A DNA stretch of 64,000 bases from Stentor coeruleus (GCA_001970955.1 MPUH01000050.1:1-64000); one strand, 5' to 3'. Positions 1 through 10,795 are shown, numbered from the stretch's first letter. Translations and numbers: made by a program. The notes: generated by a model not told the origin, from the letters alone.

Positions 1-69
1 ATTTTCACTCTTAGAAATTGCATTAAGAGAGCGAAAGAATGGCAAGAAACTCAAGATTTTTTATTGTAA
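1..69 (+). CDS. 3' end of an unidentified gene (partial)
   Basis: An open frame runs from the first base to a TAA at 67-69 and gives 22 residues ending in the acidic/amphipathic stretch KEWQETQDFLL. Codon use looks coding-like compared with the AT-rich DNA that follows. It is too short to assign a family. The rest of the gene lies outside the window. Confidence 0.45.
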   Translation: MFTLRNCIKRAKEWQETQDFLL

Positions 70-449
70 AAACTAAGTTTTAATACTTCTAATGATAATC
101 AGCTGATGGTACACTTAAGTATTTAGTAATCCATAATAAAACTCATCACAAAATCAGTCCCGCACGACATCTCCTATCTTATAAAAACACAAATTTATCT
201 CACTTTTTTTTGCAACCAACATCATAAAAAACCCCNTATTAAATCTGATTTAATTTATAATTCATCCAGCATTCAAATGATGCATGTTTAAGCCACTTCT
301 TAATAAAATAATCTCACTTCTCCCAACAAAAAAATCAAAAATCCACATGATCTCTAAAAATCCTTATCTCATCTAATAATCATAAACAAAATCCCTCAAA
401 AGCCCAAACTTTCTAACCTACCAATCAAAAAAGCATAACTAAAATAATA
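70..449. other. Intergenic, G-poor 5' flank
   Basis: No gene is visible. From about 160 to the start codon at 450 the + strand is A/C/T with very few G, the pattern seen 5' of most genes here. A single N at 236 marks a contig join. Unlike two of the other N positions it is not flanked by a visible duplication. Confidence 0.6.
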
Positions 450-1187
450 ATGGGTGCGACGAATTTCAAGTCCCCAAAAGAGATTTCCTCAAAAATCAAA
501 CTCCTTCTCATGGGTAGACCAGCTGTTGGGAAAACTTCAATAGTCCAAAGCTATCAAGATATAAACTTTAATCCAAACTACGAGCCAAGTACAGGTTGTC
601 ATTTAGTATCCCTAAATGTTCAACATAACTCATCAAGTTATCAACTATTAGTAATGGACTCATTATCAGACAGTGATCTAAATTTAAGTTGCCGTCTAAA
701 ATCAATACAAAACACGGAAATCCTAGCAATAGTCTTTGATCTTAATAATGAAGAATCATGGCAAGATATAAAAGATAAACTCAAAATTGTTAAAGATAAT
801 TATTACTCGCATAGTCATCTAATTGTTGTTGGGAATAAATCAGATTTAGAAGTAAAAATACAAGATGATGAAGTTAAAAACTTGATCAGGGAGTGTCAGG
901 ATTATACAATTGAGTATTTTAAAGTATCTGCTAAGACAGGAGAAGGGATTAATGGACTTTTTGTTAGATCTTTAGAACTTGGGTATTATACTTCTAAGCT
1001 TAGATGGGATAAGATTAGGATTATACTTTTTGCTTATAAGTATTCGCTACCTAATGATGATCCTAATGTGTCTTGGGCTAATTTTTGTGAAGCATTACCG
1101 AATATGCTTAAAAAGAAAAAGAAACCTAATTATTCGTTGTGTTTGTTGCCACCTGAAGTTATGAAAAGACTTATAGTTTATGTTTAA
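450..1187 (+). CDS. Ras/Rab-like small GTPase with degenerate switch II
   Basis: A 245-aa protein of the Ras superfamily. The P-loop GRPAVGKTS lies at 22-30, a likely switch I Thr at 48, NKSD (guanine recognition) at 129-132 and SAK at 160-162, so nucleotide binding should be intact. The switch II motif, normally DTAGQ, reads DSLSD near 70-74. The conserved Gly and the catalytic Gln are therefore missing, and GTP hydrolysis is probably poor or absent. After the G domain comes an extension of about 75 residues with a KKKKK run and an end (LPPEVMKRLIVYV) that resembles the start of an F-box or SOCS-type helix. There is no C-terminal Cys for prenylation. ATG at 450 gives a complete G domain. Membrane targeting and effectors cannot be told. 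Confidence 0.85.
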   Translation: MGATNFKSPKEISSKIKLLLMGRPAVGKTSIVQSYQDINFNPNYEPSTGCHLVSLNVQHNSSSYQLLVMDSLSDSDLNLSCRLKSIQNTEILAIVFDLNNEESWQDIKDKLKIVKDNYYSHSHLIVVGNKSDLEVKIQDDEVKNLIRECQDYTIEYFKVSAKTGEGINGLFVRSLELGYYTSKLRWDKIRIILFAYKYSLPNDDPNVSWANFCEALPNMLKKKKKPNYSLCLLPPEVMKRLIVYV

Positions 1188-1788
1188 GTTTATTTTTTAA
1201 GGTATTAGATTGACAAATTAACAAGGAAGATGGAAATAGATGATAAAGAAAGAGTTTGAGAATTGTGGTGGGTAAGGTTATTGTGTTAGGAAGTTTAGAT
1301 TGTGATAAATATGTAGAAGAATGTGGAAAATATGTAGGAGAGTGTGGAAAATATGTATAAAAATTTTTAAGAAAAAGGAAGTGTTTTAGGGTTTAGTTGG
1401 ATAAAAGGATAATATTATTTTTATTTAATGCTTGATGTGTTAATAAGGTTAGATATTAGTTTATGATAATGTTAAAGAGGGTATTGGTAGGCTTTTAAGG
1501 TAAAACTGAGTTAAATATTTGTTTATATTTAGATATTGTTTTTTTGATCAGCTTTATAGGTGATCTTAATTTTTCTTCTTATAATATCCTGAAAGTCTAC
1601 CCATTTTACCTTATCTTACCAAAAAATCACCTAAAATCTACCCTAAAATCCAATATCCAAATTCCATAATCTAAATTTCTAAATCTTTTCATGACATTGA
1701 CACTCTAATTACAAAAGCCTTTATATTAATTCTCCAATATCAAATCATATTCCAAACCATATTCAAATTGATATATTTATATCTATTA
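1188..1788. other. Intergenic
   Basis: No gene is seen. The first half is G/T-rich (3' flank of the GTPase gene) and contains two imperfect copies of a 21-nt unit at 1309-1329 and 1330-1350. The second half, from about 1590, is C/A-rich and G-poor up to the start at 1789. Confidence 0.55.
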
Positions 1789-3561
1789 ATGGAAAGCCCA
1801 GCAGACAAAAAATCGAAATTAAAAGCCGACACCGACCACAAAATCATAAAAGTTTTTGCAAACACCCAATTCACTCGTCAACGACGTGTCCAAGACCGCA
1901 ACAAATCCGGGTCGATTCTTCATCCACAAAGTGAAATAAGTTGTAGTCCAGAAAGCAAGCCCCAAATCATTCAACAAAATCCTTTCAAAGACTTTTGCGC
2001 TGAACTCGGATCAAAACTAAACCTCTCATTGCAAACACATACAATAAATGACCTAGTAAACTCTTTAAGTAAAAAAATGAATAACATTATAAACTGTACT
2101 ATTCAAGATCTCCATGAAGGAGTTCGGATTTTGCTAGACATCATAGAAAAGTATGAAAAATCTTTTCGGAAAACAGGGAAGCTCTTACTAGGAAGCCATG
2201 AGTTCATATTGAAAATTAACGGCAAGGACATGGCAATAACATCAAAGGACAAAATCGCTGGATTTCTAAACAAAGATTGGCTGAGCTATACAGAAAAACT
2301 ACCAACAATAAACAACTTGCCAAATTCCATAATAAAAATGTGTGAAGAATATGAAGAATCTATGCTTTTATCCTACAATGAAAAAACCCAAACCCCAACC
2401 TTAATAAACAGTTGTAGAAAAATAAACTATACATCTCAATGCGCAATTGAAATGCAACTTGCTTTGTTGAAACAAAGCAAAAACGATCAAGTAAAACTGA
2501 AAAATGATCTTGAGTGGCAGAATACTGAACTAAAAATTGCTAAGTCAACAATGAAACATAAAAAAAATGAACTACAAGATGAGATAAATTATTTGAAATC
2601 TAAAAGAATAGACATGGTTAATGAATGGATTAAAGCTGAAAAAGAATCAGAAAAAGTTAACAAAAAAAAGGATGTTTTGGAGAAGGTCTTAGAAAAACTA
2701 AACAGATTTTTTGAAGAAATTGAAGAGGAAGGAAGAGGAAAAGTGGAACTAGTTCAGAAACAAAGTGAAGAAAAAGGATCTGGGGTAGAAAAAGAGATTG
2801 AAGAATTAGAGGTGAAGCTTAGGGAGTTAGATAAGATGCTTAGAAAATGTTCAAAAGATGAAATGGATCAAATAAATACACAGATTTATAGGGTTAAGAC
2901 AAAAATATCAGGATTAAAGTCGATTAGTGCTATTAATGGGGTTATGAATATGAGAAAAAATGCTAAAAATGCTATGAATAACTTAAATCGGGTATATTCA
3001 ATTGATCATGTTAAATCTAAAACTCCTATAAAAAGATACTCCGCAACACAAAATTCTCCTATTAGTGAGAAAAATGAAAATGTAGTTTCTTCTGTTGTTA
3101 GAGGAACTTTAACATGCAATTCTTATAATAGTACTTTAAAAACTGATAGAAGCTCATCTGTTGATTGTGAATTAGAAGATACAAAACCTGTTGATTTTGA
3201 AAAAACACTTTGTATGCGAGGTGTTGATAGGTTGAATGCAAGTCCAAAAAAAGATAGTAAACCAGAAAACTTTTATATAAATATTTTTAAAAAGAAACCA
3301 ATACAAGATATTAAGAAAATACAGGATTTCAAGAAAAGTTTGCCTTTGGATATTAACACTATTCAAATGACAGATTCAAGGGATGATATTGAAAAGATGA
3401 GACATAATGCTATTGAAAAAGAACTTGAATATGATATGAAGTTGAAGGACTTAAAAATGCAGAAAATTAAACTTCAAGAAGAGAGGGGAAGGATTATGGC
3501 GAAAATATACAACTTAAAGCATTATTTGCAGGAGTGCTGTGATGAAATTAGCCAAGATTAA
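1789..3561 (+). CDS. Coiled-coil protein, unknown function
   Basis: A 590-aa protein. The start is ATG at 1789 (MESPADKK); the open frame extends seven codons further upstream but without an ATG. Residues 1-60 are basic and probably disordered. A folded, partly hydrophobic section follows to about 220. Long Lys/Glu-rich heptad-like coiled coil then spans about 230-390, followed by a Ser/Asn-rich linker with several possible phosphorylation sites. A second short coiled coil lies near the C terminus (535-590). No enzyme motif is present. A cytoskeletal or ciliary scaffold is plausible from composition only. Confidence 0.8.
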   Translation: MESPADKKSKLKADTDHKIIKVFANTQFTRQRRVQDRNKSGSILHPQSEISCSPESKPQIIQQNPFKDFCAELGSKLNLSLQTHTINDLVNSLSKKMNNIINCTIQDLHEGVRILLDIIEKYEKSFRKTGKLLLGSHEFILKINGKDMAITSKDKIAGFLNKDWLSYTEKLPTINNLPNSIIKMCEEYEESMLLSYNEKTQTPTLINSCRKINYTSQCAIEMQLALLKQSKNDQVKLKNDLEWQNTELKIAKSTMKHKKNELQDEINYLKSKRIDMVNEWIKAEKESEKVNKKKDVLEKVLEKLNRFFEEIEEEGRGKVELVQKQSEEKGSGVEKEIEELEVKLRELDKMLRKCSKDEMDQINTQIYRVKTKISGLKSISAINGVMNMRKNAKNAMNNLNRVYSIDHVKSKTPIKRYSATQNSPISEKNENVVSSVVRGTLTCNSYNSTLKTDRSSSVDCELEDTKPVDFEKTLCMRGVDRLNASPKKDSKPENFYINIFKKKPIQDIKKIQDFKKSLPLDINTIQMTDSRDDIEKMRHNAIEKELEYDMKLKDLKMQKIKLQEERGRIMAKIYNLKHYLQECCDEISQD

Positions 3562-3741
3562 GATATAATATGCAAATAATTAACTTTGAAAACAATTATA
3601 GGATATATAATTTCAAGTCTAAAAATGCATATATTTTTTTATGATATACTATATCTTTAAGCTCTATACATATTATATTCTCATAATCCTATATATATAA
3701 ACCCTAATACCAAAATCTGATACAAAAAAAAGATAATATAT

Positions 3742-4110
3742 TTACTTAAGTGCAACGATAATTCTATCAGGATTGATGATTTTAAATATAATTTTTTTTC
3801 TTAATAAAGAAGCTTCTCCTGTTAAAAACTCTAAAATTCCAAGAATAATCCATAATCCAAAAGTTTCCCCAGGATGTACACGTGCTGATATTACAATATG
3901 TCTATGTTTTTTAATTTCTTCAGGATTACTTATAGTGATTATTGTTAGATAATCACAAAGATTTCCTCAGATTGAATATGTTAAAAGCTTTCTTATTATT
4001 AAGTTTTTACGAATTGGGTCTTCTTCAAGGTTTTGTAAGTATTCATCATGTTTGTGAATACGTATGGATATTATTTAGGTATTATGGATATGTGTGGAAA
4101 TGGTTTTTAC
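3742..4110 (-). pseudogene. Broken cytosolic carboxypeptidase (tubulin deglutamylase family, M14) fragment
   Basis: On the minus strand the frame reads HDEYLQNLEEDPIRKNL, then YLTITISNPEEI, then ISARVHPGETFGLWIILG, then KIINPDRIIVAL. This is the order found in cytosolic carboxypeptidases (CCP/AGBL, Nna1 family): the TYS-LQ-YL region, the LTITS strand, the zinc-binding HPGE motif and the NPDG-V region. It is broken. There is an in-frame TGA before the LTIT block, a frameshift just upstream of HDEYLQ (YPYVFT lies in another frame), and a TAA soon after NPD, so the second zinc site and the rest of the catalytic domain are absent. Family members trim glutamates from tubulin tails. This copy cannot make an enzyme. 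Confidence 0.75.
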
Positions 4111-4639
4111 TATAAAATTAATGAGTTTATAAAATGATTTTTTTAGTCCGAAGCATATTTTAATATACGGAAAATTTAAGGTTTTTAGAATTATACAGTG
4201 TTAAAATTTAATTTCGGAGAACTTAAAGAGTTAAAGTAATTTTAATTAATAATAAGCTTTAGGCTGATTTAAATATTTAAAATATTTTTTTTTGATTTTT
4301 AGCTTATTATTCGAATATTTTATTGCAATTTTAAATACTCAATACAAATTTCGTTCATTAAATAATTCTTCTTAATTTAATCATAGTAATTCTTAAATTG
4401 CATTTCTAGTCTTTCAAGAAATTCTATAAGAAAAAAAATTTATTTTGAAAAACCTGTATTTTTTCTAATATATTATCAAAATTTTTGTAGGAATATATTG
4501 GAGGATATTATAGGATTTACTAGTATATAAAACTATTTTTAGATAACAAAAAATTGTAACTTTTACCATAACTATAAAATGGTTTTATTAATGATATGCT
4601 ATATAAAGGTATCGAGTTAGCAAATATTCTCTTAACATT

Positions 4640-5916
4640 TTTTTTTTAAAAATCATCCAGTATTTCATCTGCTAATTCTTTATATTTTCCTTCTAAATCT
4701 AAAGATAAATATCTCTTATTAATAAAATCTAAGTGTTAGGTGATAAGCTTTTATTTGCACAAAAACTATTTTTAGTCTAACAAAATTCTTACAAGATTCT
4801 CGATTCTACCTTTGACAATATATTTTTATATTTTTTAATACACATAATTTATTAGATTCAAATTTATTCCTGAGTAAATATTTTTTTCATAAACTGAATT
4901 TAATACAACATCATAAAACATATTTTCTGGTATTATAAGTTCTATTGATTCTTTTAGGCAATAAATTTCTAATTAATAACTCTCTATTTTTATTTCAACT
5001 AAGTTTTTAAAGCTTCTTTATAAGGTGTATAGATATAAATAACAATACTATGTATAATATTTTTAGGCATTTTATATTCATCAAATAAAGTGTCAGGAAT
5101 TAAAAGCATAATAAAATAGTTTTCGATTTTTTCTATAGATTCCTTTACGAATTTTGTATTTCTGATATTTCATGGCTGGATATAATTTTGCAGTTTTTTT
5201 CTAACCTGCTAACTTCTATTAAATAATTGAGCACTTTTATTTTTGTAGAAAATTTCTCTTTTCAAGACCTACTGAAAGAAGCTGAAATGCAAGAGTTTAT
5301 GATATACTACACGAAAAATTTGATACATATAAGGAAAATTTCCATATATTTTATTGTTGTATACCAATCAAGCTTTGAAATAAGCAACTTTTCAGAAAAA
5401 TATTTCAAAGTTAGAGTTTTATAATATCTTCCATTATCTCCTACTACAATCATTATAATATCTTCTTTTTTATCATTTGTAAATTCTAAGATTTCTCCAA
5501 TGAATATAGATAAAGGTTTTTGATGAGTAGATAGTCTATTACAAGTTTCATCAAGAGCTGTTTTATTTAAGCAAAAGTAAAACTATTGATTCTTTTGTAA
5601 TTTTCGAAAAACTTTTTAACATATTTTAAACTGTAATTATGAAGAGGCATTGAACCTATACAATAACTTCCTGAACCAAATTCATCGAATTTTATGTTTT
5701 TATCAGCAACTTTCCAGAAAATTATCAACAACATCGATATAGCCCAAAACGATAAAAATACTAAAAAGTATAGTTATTTGTATCTAAAATAAATAAGATA
5801 TGATCAGTTACTAGTTTATTTTTTGTATACTCATATCTTACTAGTAAATAAGCGATGATTGTATAGACAACACTTGCAATATATGCTAATATTCCTGTTA
5901 AGACAATAATTTTCAT
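4640..5916 (-). pseudogene. Decayed membrane-protein gene
   Basis: Reading leftwards from an ATG at 5916, the minus strand gives a hydrophobic start (MKIIVLTGILAYIASVVY), then, in another frame, a second hydrophobic segment with FLSFWAISMLLIIFW followed by FDEFGSGSYCIGSMPLHNY. Further coding-like blocks follow in shifting frames (KTALDETCNRLSTHQKP; IMIVVGDNGRYYKTLTLKY; ENYFIMLLIPDTLFDEY; KRYLSLDLEGKYKELADEI). At least three frameshifts and several stops separate them. No 15-16-nt GT-AG unit would repair the breaks I checked. I do not recognise the family. The left part could belong to a different fossil, and the DNA between 4110 and 4640 shows nothing readable. Confidence 0.5.
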
Positions 5917-6179
5917 TTATAATCATATAATATGCTTTATAATACAACTTTTTACAATATCCCTCTATATTTTTTTGCTTTAACTATCTTATTATATTAT
6001 AGTAATTCAATAAAGTATTATAATATATTAAATTATGAATGAAATATGTCTTAGTCCTGATATAAAATTACTTAAAGGGTAAAATCTATTTAAAATAAAG
6101 GGGTTATGCTTTTTGCCAAGTTGGCGCTTATTTAAATATACTCATGATATTATGACCTAATCATAGATAATAATAATCA
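5917..6179. other. Intergenic between divergent units
   Basis: AT-rich spacer between the decayed minus-strand gene and the EF-hand gene. No gene is visible. A run of TTTAAATATACTC about 50 nt before the start at 6180 may be promoter material, but no defined motif can be claimed. Confidence 0.4.
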
Positions 6180-7529
6180 ATGCTAAAACCATCAGAAAGT
6201 TCATGGATGCCAAGCTCTCATTTTATAACCTTCAAGTCTCTAGATAAAAGCTTGCAAAGAACAATAGTAAATGCCTATTCTTTACTAGATTACGATAAGG
6301 ATGGCATTGTGAGTATTTCTGACTTAAAAAACTCTTGCAAACTTAGTTCTGAAGATGAGGCAACATACCTTTTAAAAAGCATTAAAAACGTGGAAAATAT
6401 TCCTAATGAAAGCTTATCTTTTGAAGAATTTTTCAGTGGGATCCTAGAATTCCCTTCTTTGTTATCTCAGTTCTCTTATCATGAAGCAGAAAACAATCAG
6501 GATGCAAGTGTTGATAGTGTTCATTTAAGTATAAAAGAAGATGATGATGTAAATTCCAAACTTTGTGAAGTAATCACAGTAATTTCTCTAATCGTTAAAA
6601 GCTATCATAATTGCTGCAAGTATTTTACTATAGAAGATCTCTTAGAAACTCTTCATGAACTCCTAATAAAACTAAAACTCAAATACAAAAAGAACTCAGA
6701 AAAGCGTGACATGACAAGATCTATAATATTTTTATATACCGCATTAAAATTGCAGAATGTAAAATACGCCCATTACAAAGAGCGAACAGAAAAGAAAATC
6801 GAAGAACTTGAGCATGTTATTCATCGTTTGAATAAAAAATACGAAAAAGTTGCAGAACGTAATCAAGATTACCTAAGCAAAATAATCCATTTAGAAAAAT
6901 CACTAACAAAAACTATAAACGAACTTGATATCTATAAAAAAAGTAACATGGAACTAAGCACAAGATGCTCAAATGAAGAAAGTGAAGAGTTGACTAAGTC
7001 TTCTCTATTGAAAAAAGAGTTAGAAATAGTTGAACAGCGGATTAAAAAATTCTTAACACTGAATATGTTTATAGAAAACCAAAGGAAAAATGAACCACAA
7101 CATAAAAAAAAACAAGGTAATAAAAGCTATCAATTTCAATATACAGAATGTCTTTCGGATCCTGAAAAAAGTCATCATATTTTCATATTAAATGAACAAT
7201 TGAAAAAAAATCAGATAATTATAAAAGAAAAGGATGAGGAAAATAAGTTTTTGATTGATATGATAACTGATTTAAGACAGCAAATTGATGACTTGAATGA
7301 GGAAAAAAGAAGTTGGGAAAATTTAGAAAAATTTGTCAAGTTTCATCAGAATCTTGGAAATGAATCAGACTCATCGTTTATTAGCATTAGGGAAACATTG
7401 GAAATTGGATGTATTGATTTTTCTTTTAAAAGTCCTACTAAAGGTAATGATGAGGGTAAAGATTATAAGCCTCAGGTGAATGATCAGGATGAACGAATTA
7501 GAAATTCATTTTTGTTTTGGATGATTTAA
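6180..7529 (+). CDS. EF-hand and coiled-coil protein
   Basis: A 449-aa protein. A canonical calcium loop DYDKDGIVSISD lies at 37-48, with liganding Asp at 37, 39, 41 and 48, preceded by a helix (SLQRTIVNAYSLL). A second, degenerate EF-hand probably follows near 60-80 (NIPNESLSFEEF). Residues about 120-175 are helical. Lys/Glu-rich coiled coil fills about 195-295 and 335-390. The end, after an acidic Ser-rich stretch, is FLFWMI. It is likely a calcium-responsive structural protein of cortex or cilia, judged by architecture only. ATG at 6180 is the first in frame and follows the usual AT-rich leader. Confidence 0.85.
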   Translation: MLKPSESSWMPSSHFITFKSLDKSLQRTIVNAYSLLDYDKDGIVSISDLKNSCKLSSEDEATYLLKSIKNVENIPNESLSFEEFFSGILEFPSLLSQFSYHEAENNQDASVDSVHLSIKEDDDVNSKLCEVITVISLIVKSYHNCCKYFTIEDLLETLHELLIKLKLKYKKNSEKRDMTRSIIFLYTALKLQNVKYAHYKERTEKKIEELEHVIHRLNKKYEKVAERNQDYLSKIIHLEKSLTKTINELDIYKKSNMELSTRCSNEESEELTKSSLLKKELEIVEQRIKKFLTLNMFIENQRKNEPQHKKKQGNKSYQFQYTECLSDPEKSHHIFILNEQLKKNQIIIKEKDEENKFLIDMITDLRQQIDDLNEEKRSWENLEKFVKFHQNLGNESDSSFISIRETLEIGCIDFSFKSPTKGNDEGKDYKPQVNDQDERIRNSFLFWMI

Positions 7530-7771
7530 TTAGAATTCAATATTTGATTAGATAAGATGATTTTTTAGAACTTATGAATTGATTTTAGTTTTGCTTATAA
7601 TTTATTAACTTTGTTGTTTACTGAAAGGTTTATATTCAGTTTTATGGTTTATTAAAGAAAATAACTGAAATTAGTAAGAAAAAGTTGATATATATTATAA
7701 AACCGTGTTTGTCTATAAAACTAAACAAGTTTTGCCTAATCATTATAATATTTTTTTAGATTAAAATTCCC

Positions 7772-10700
7772 TTAATTATCTGGTATTATTTTCTGCACAA
7801 ATACTTTTAGCATAGGAAATTCTTTAATTTTATCATATACTATATTAGCGCAATCAACGCATTTACTTGCATATTTTAATTTTATAGCTTTGCATCCACT
7901 AAAAAAATCAAAAATCATAGATTGATTTTCAATATCAAAATGGCAAGTTTGACATTCGTAATAATTTATTGTAAATAGGGTGTGTTTTCGAGGCACATTA
8001 TAGATAACATTCCATAGGCATAACTTTTCTATATTAGCTGATTGCAAGAGAAGTTTAAAATTTACTTCATCATTTTTTTTCAATAGAATCATATCATAAA
8101 ATTTCAAACTTTTAAGTTTTTGTGCACTAAATACCCACAGAATCTCTTCAAAGCTAGTCTCAAGGTTTTTAAGAACAATTTTCCTAAGATTTGGAATTAA
8201 AGCTATATTCCATGATAATACACAAGCAATTGTAGGATCAAGCAAAATATTTCCTAAAATAAAAACTTGTAAATTTTCAAAAATTCGAATCATTGAAAAA
8301 ACAAGGATGTTTAATAATGGGTTAGCATATGGAGGATTGAAATCAAGCTTAATAGTATCCAAATCTTGTGAAAAATAATTTTCTACTACAAAGTTTGTGT
8401 CATATTTAACAAAAAGTTGTGATATAATAATCGGCATTATGGATAAAAATCTTGAAGTATCAGGTAAAGTGCTACATTTAGATTTTTCTGAAGGTAATAA
8501 TTCTTCAGGAAAGTATGAAAAATTATCTTCATAACAACTTTTTATTTTGAAAGTGTTGATTATTTCTATATTTGTATATTTTTTAACTAATTCATAGATA
8601 TGAAAACTATATTCTGTTAAAAACTTGTAGTAAACTGGGATTAATACACTAAGCTCGGTTAAGTTTTTGTTATTTAAAACTATTAAGTCTATAGTTTGCA
8701 TAAAATTCATATAAATATCCCTTGTTTGTATTATAAGACTTGGGTTTAAATTATTGAATCTTATGTAAATTTTTGTAAGATTATTTTTTTCTTTTAAAAT
8801 GTCAAGTAATTCTTGCATTGCAATGCATTCATCGTAATTATGAATACATATTTTATTTAGCTTGATATTTAATAAATTCTGACATGCTTTAAAACCGGAA
8901 ATCAAATACGGGAATGTTTCTTGGTTAAATTGTGAATAGGAAATTTTAAAAATCTGCAAATTTTGGATAGTTGAAGAAATGTATAAGTCAGAATTTATAG
9001 CATTTATCCCAAGTAGATGAAGTTTACTTAAGTGATTTAATTTTTTTATAATTTTCGTATATGATTCTCTCCAAACCCAATCAGAAGTGAAGTCTAAATT
9101 AAGATTTTCTAGTTTAGAATTGCAAAAGGTTAAACAATTTAATAACTCTTTTAGGTTGAAAATATTAGAGACGCACAGCTTTAGAGTTTTCAAATTTTTA
9201 AGGACATTAAGGACTTTTAAAAAGCAAATATTATCAGAGTTGATTTCAATACTTATAAGATTCAGACATTCTAAATCAGGATATTTGATAGATAAGATTG
9301 AGTAATAAAAAACTTGGACGCTAAATTTTGTATTTTCAATGCTTAATTTTGAGGTTTTTATCAATTCCTTTAGTTTTAATGTAAAATCCTCTGCAGATAC
9401 AGGGAGGCCAGACATATTTTGAATTCTGTTCACAATCTGACTAAAAACTTCAAATGCAAGGTAAGTAGAATAGTTATAACTACCGGATACAGAAGGTATT
9501 TCTAATCTATTCTGTAAACAAAATTTAAGATTATGCTTGATGAACCATTCTAACTTATGATTATGAGCATGATTTATAATAATCTCAGCTAAGGACTGAA
9601 TTTTTTTGAAAGAGCAGTTTACTAAATTTATGTTTAATTTTATGATCTTAGATGAAGAAAGCAGTTTATCTATCGCTATAATGTATTCTTTGCATAATTT
9701 GTTAGTTTGAAATGCTCGAGATGCTAAAGAAAAATTATTTACATTCATAGTCGAAATTGAATTGAAAAGAATTAAGGAATTTTCTATAGCAGCTTCCACA
9801 CCTATAAAGTGCAGCTTTGTTAAACTTCTGTTTCGAGTGAATTCTGTAGTTAAAATATCAATGTACTCTAATAAAATTGTGCATATTGTTAATGATCTTA
9901 AGATAGTATTGTTACCTATATAAAGGCAAAAATTATAAACAGCTTCAGCATTTGTTAAACAAAACACTGGAAGTTTTAATTTGATCAATTTATCACTACA
10001 ACAAAAACTTCGCAAGGCTTTAAAATTTAAATTGCAGTTTCTTTTGTAATCTTTAATAACAATTTCACGAAGTTGACTGTTTTTTGTTGAGCTTATTGTT
10101 TCAAATAAATCGATATCTTTACTCTTCTCTAAATTAGCACAAATTATTAGACTTTTGAGGTTATTAGGTATGTAGACATTTTCTTTGCTTATATTTTTAA
10201 AGTAGTTTGACAATATGAAATCTTTAGCAAAAAACAAATCGAAAATAAGCAATAAATCATTAGAATCGCTTTGTAAGTCAAATCTTAGACTTTTGATCAA
10301 TGGGAAAAAACTAAAAAACTTATTTAGATATAAATGTTTCAGACTATCAATTTTCAAATGGGCATACTTTACTTTTTCAAACTGAATAAATGGATGGATA
10401 TTTAAGAAATAAGTATGATCCGAAGGACCATAAGCATTTAAATTCTTGAATATAAGACGTAGTCTCTTAAGCAGATTTTTCTTTGAAATAAATTTTGCGA
10501 ATTCTTTTTTGTTTATGAATTTTTGCTTGTTTTGTTTGTTCTCAGCTTTAAATTCTATAACAAAGGTCACAAAGTTTGCATTTGAAGCTCCTTTATTCAC
10601 CAGTGATCTAAAAAATTTATTTATACCAGGCACAATTTGATAGTAGGTTTTTAAGTCTAAATAACTTAAAATCTTGATCCAAAGGTTTTTACTTATTATT

Positions 10701-10795
10701 GGGCTTTTAGAAATCTTTATATCAACTTTTCGTAATTTAGATGCAGGTGGACTAAATGAAAAACTTGATGCTTTTCTCTTCGCAGGGAGATCCAT
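7772..10795 (-). CDS. F-box / leucine-rich-repeat-like protein
   Basis: A 1007-aa protein and the largest gene here. After a basic, Ser-rich N terminus, residues about 36-67 (NLWIKILSYLDLKTYYQIV followed by NKFFRSLV) have the shape of an F-box, which docks on Skp1 in SCF ubiquitin ligases. The remainder consists of many irregular leucine-rich units such as LKTLKLCVSNIFNLKELL, LENLNLDF and LKSLKFYDMILL, expected to form a substrate-binding solenoid. A Cys pair (CQTC, near 955) and CVDC (near 985) lie close to the C terminus. A substrate-recognition subunit of an SCF ligase is a fair inference. Ciliates carry many such divergent F-box/LRR genes. Confidence 0.75.
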   Translation of the reverse strand: MDLPAKRKASSFSFSPPASKLRKVDIKISKSPIISKNLWIKILSYLDLKTYYQIVPGINKFFRSLVNKGASNANFVTFVIEFKAENKQNKQKFINKKEFAKFISKKNLLKRLRLIFKNLNAYGPSDHTYFLNIHPFIQFEKVKYAHLKIDSLKHLYLNKFFSFFPLIKSLRFDLQSDSNDLLLIFDLFFAKDFILSNYFKNISKENVYIPNNLKSLIICANLEKSKDIDLFETISSTKNSQLREIVIKDYKRNCNLNFKALRSFCCSDKLIKLKLPVFCLTNAEAVYNFCLYIGNNTILRSLTICTILLEYIDILTTEFTRNRSLTKLHFIGVEAAIENSLILFNSISTMNVNNFSLASRAFQTNKLCKEYIIAIDKLLSSSKIIKLNINLVNCSFKKIQSLAEIIINHAHNHKLEWFIKHNLKFCLQNRLEIPSVSGSYNYSTYLAFEVFSQIVNRIQNMSGLPVSAEDFTLKLKELIKTSKLSIENTKFSVQVFYYSILSIKYPDLECLNLISIEINSDNICFLKVLNVLKNLKTLKLCVSNIFNLKELLNCLTFCNSKLENLNLDFTSDWVWRESYTKIIKKLNHLSKLHLLGINAINSDLYISSTIQNLQIFKISYSQFNQETFPYLISGFKACQNLLNIKLNKICIHNYDECIAMQELLDILKEKNNLTKIYIRFNNLNPSLIIQTRDIYMNFMQTIDLIVLNNKNLTELSVLIPVYYKFLTEYSFHIYELVKKYTNIEIINTFKIKSCYEDNFSYFPEELLPSEKSKCSTLPDTSRFLSIMPIIISQLFVKYDTNFVVENYFSQDLDTIKLDFNPPYANPLLNILVFSMIRIFENLQVFILGNILLDPTIACVLSWNIALIPNLRKIVLKNLETSFEEILWVFSAQKLKSLKFYDMILLKKNDEVNFKLLLQSANIEKLCLWNVIYNVPRKHTLFTINYYECQTCHFDIENQSMIFDFFSGCKAIKLKYASKCVDCANIVYDKIKEFPMLKVFVQKIIPDN

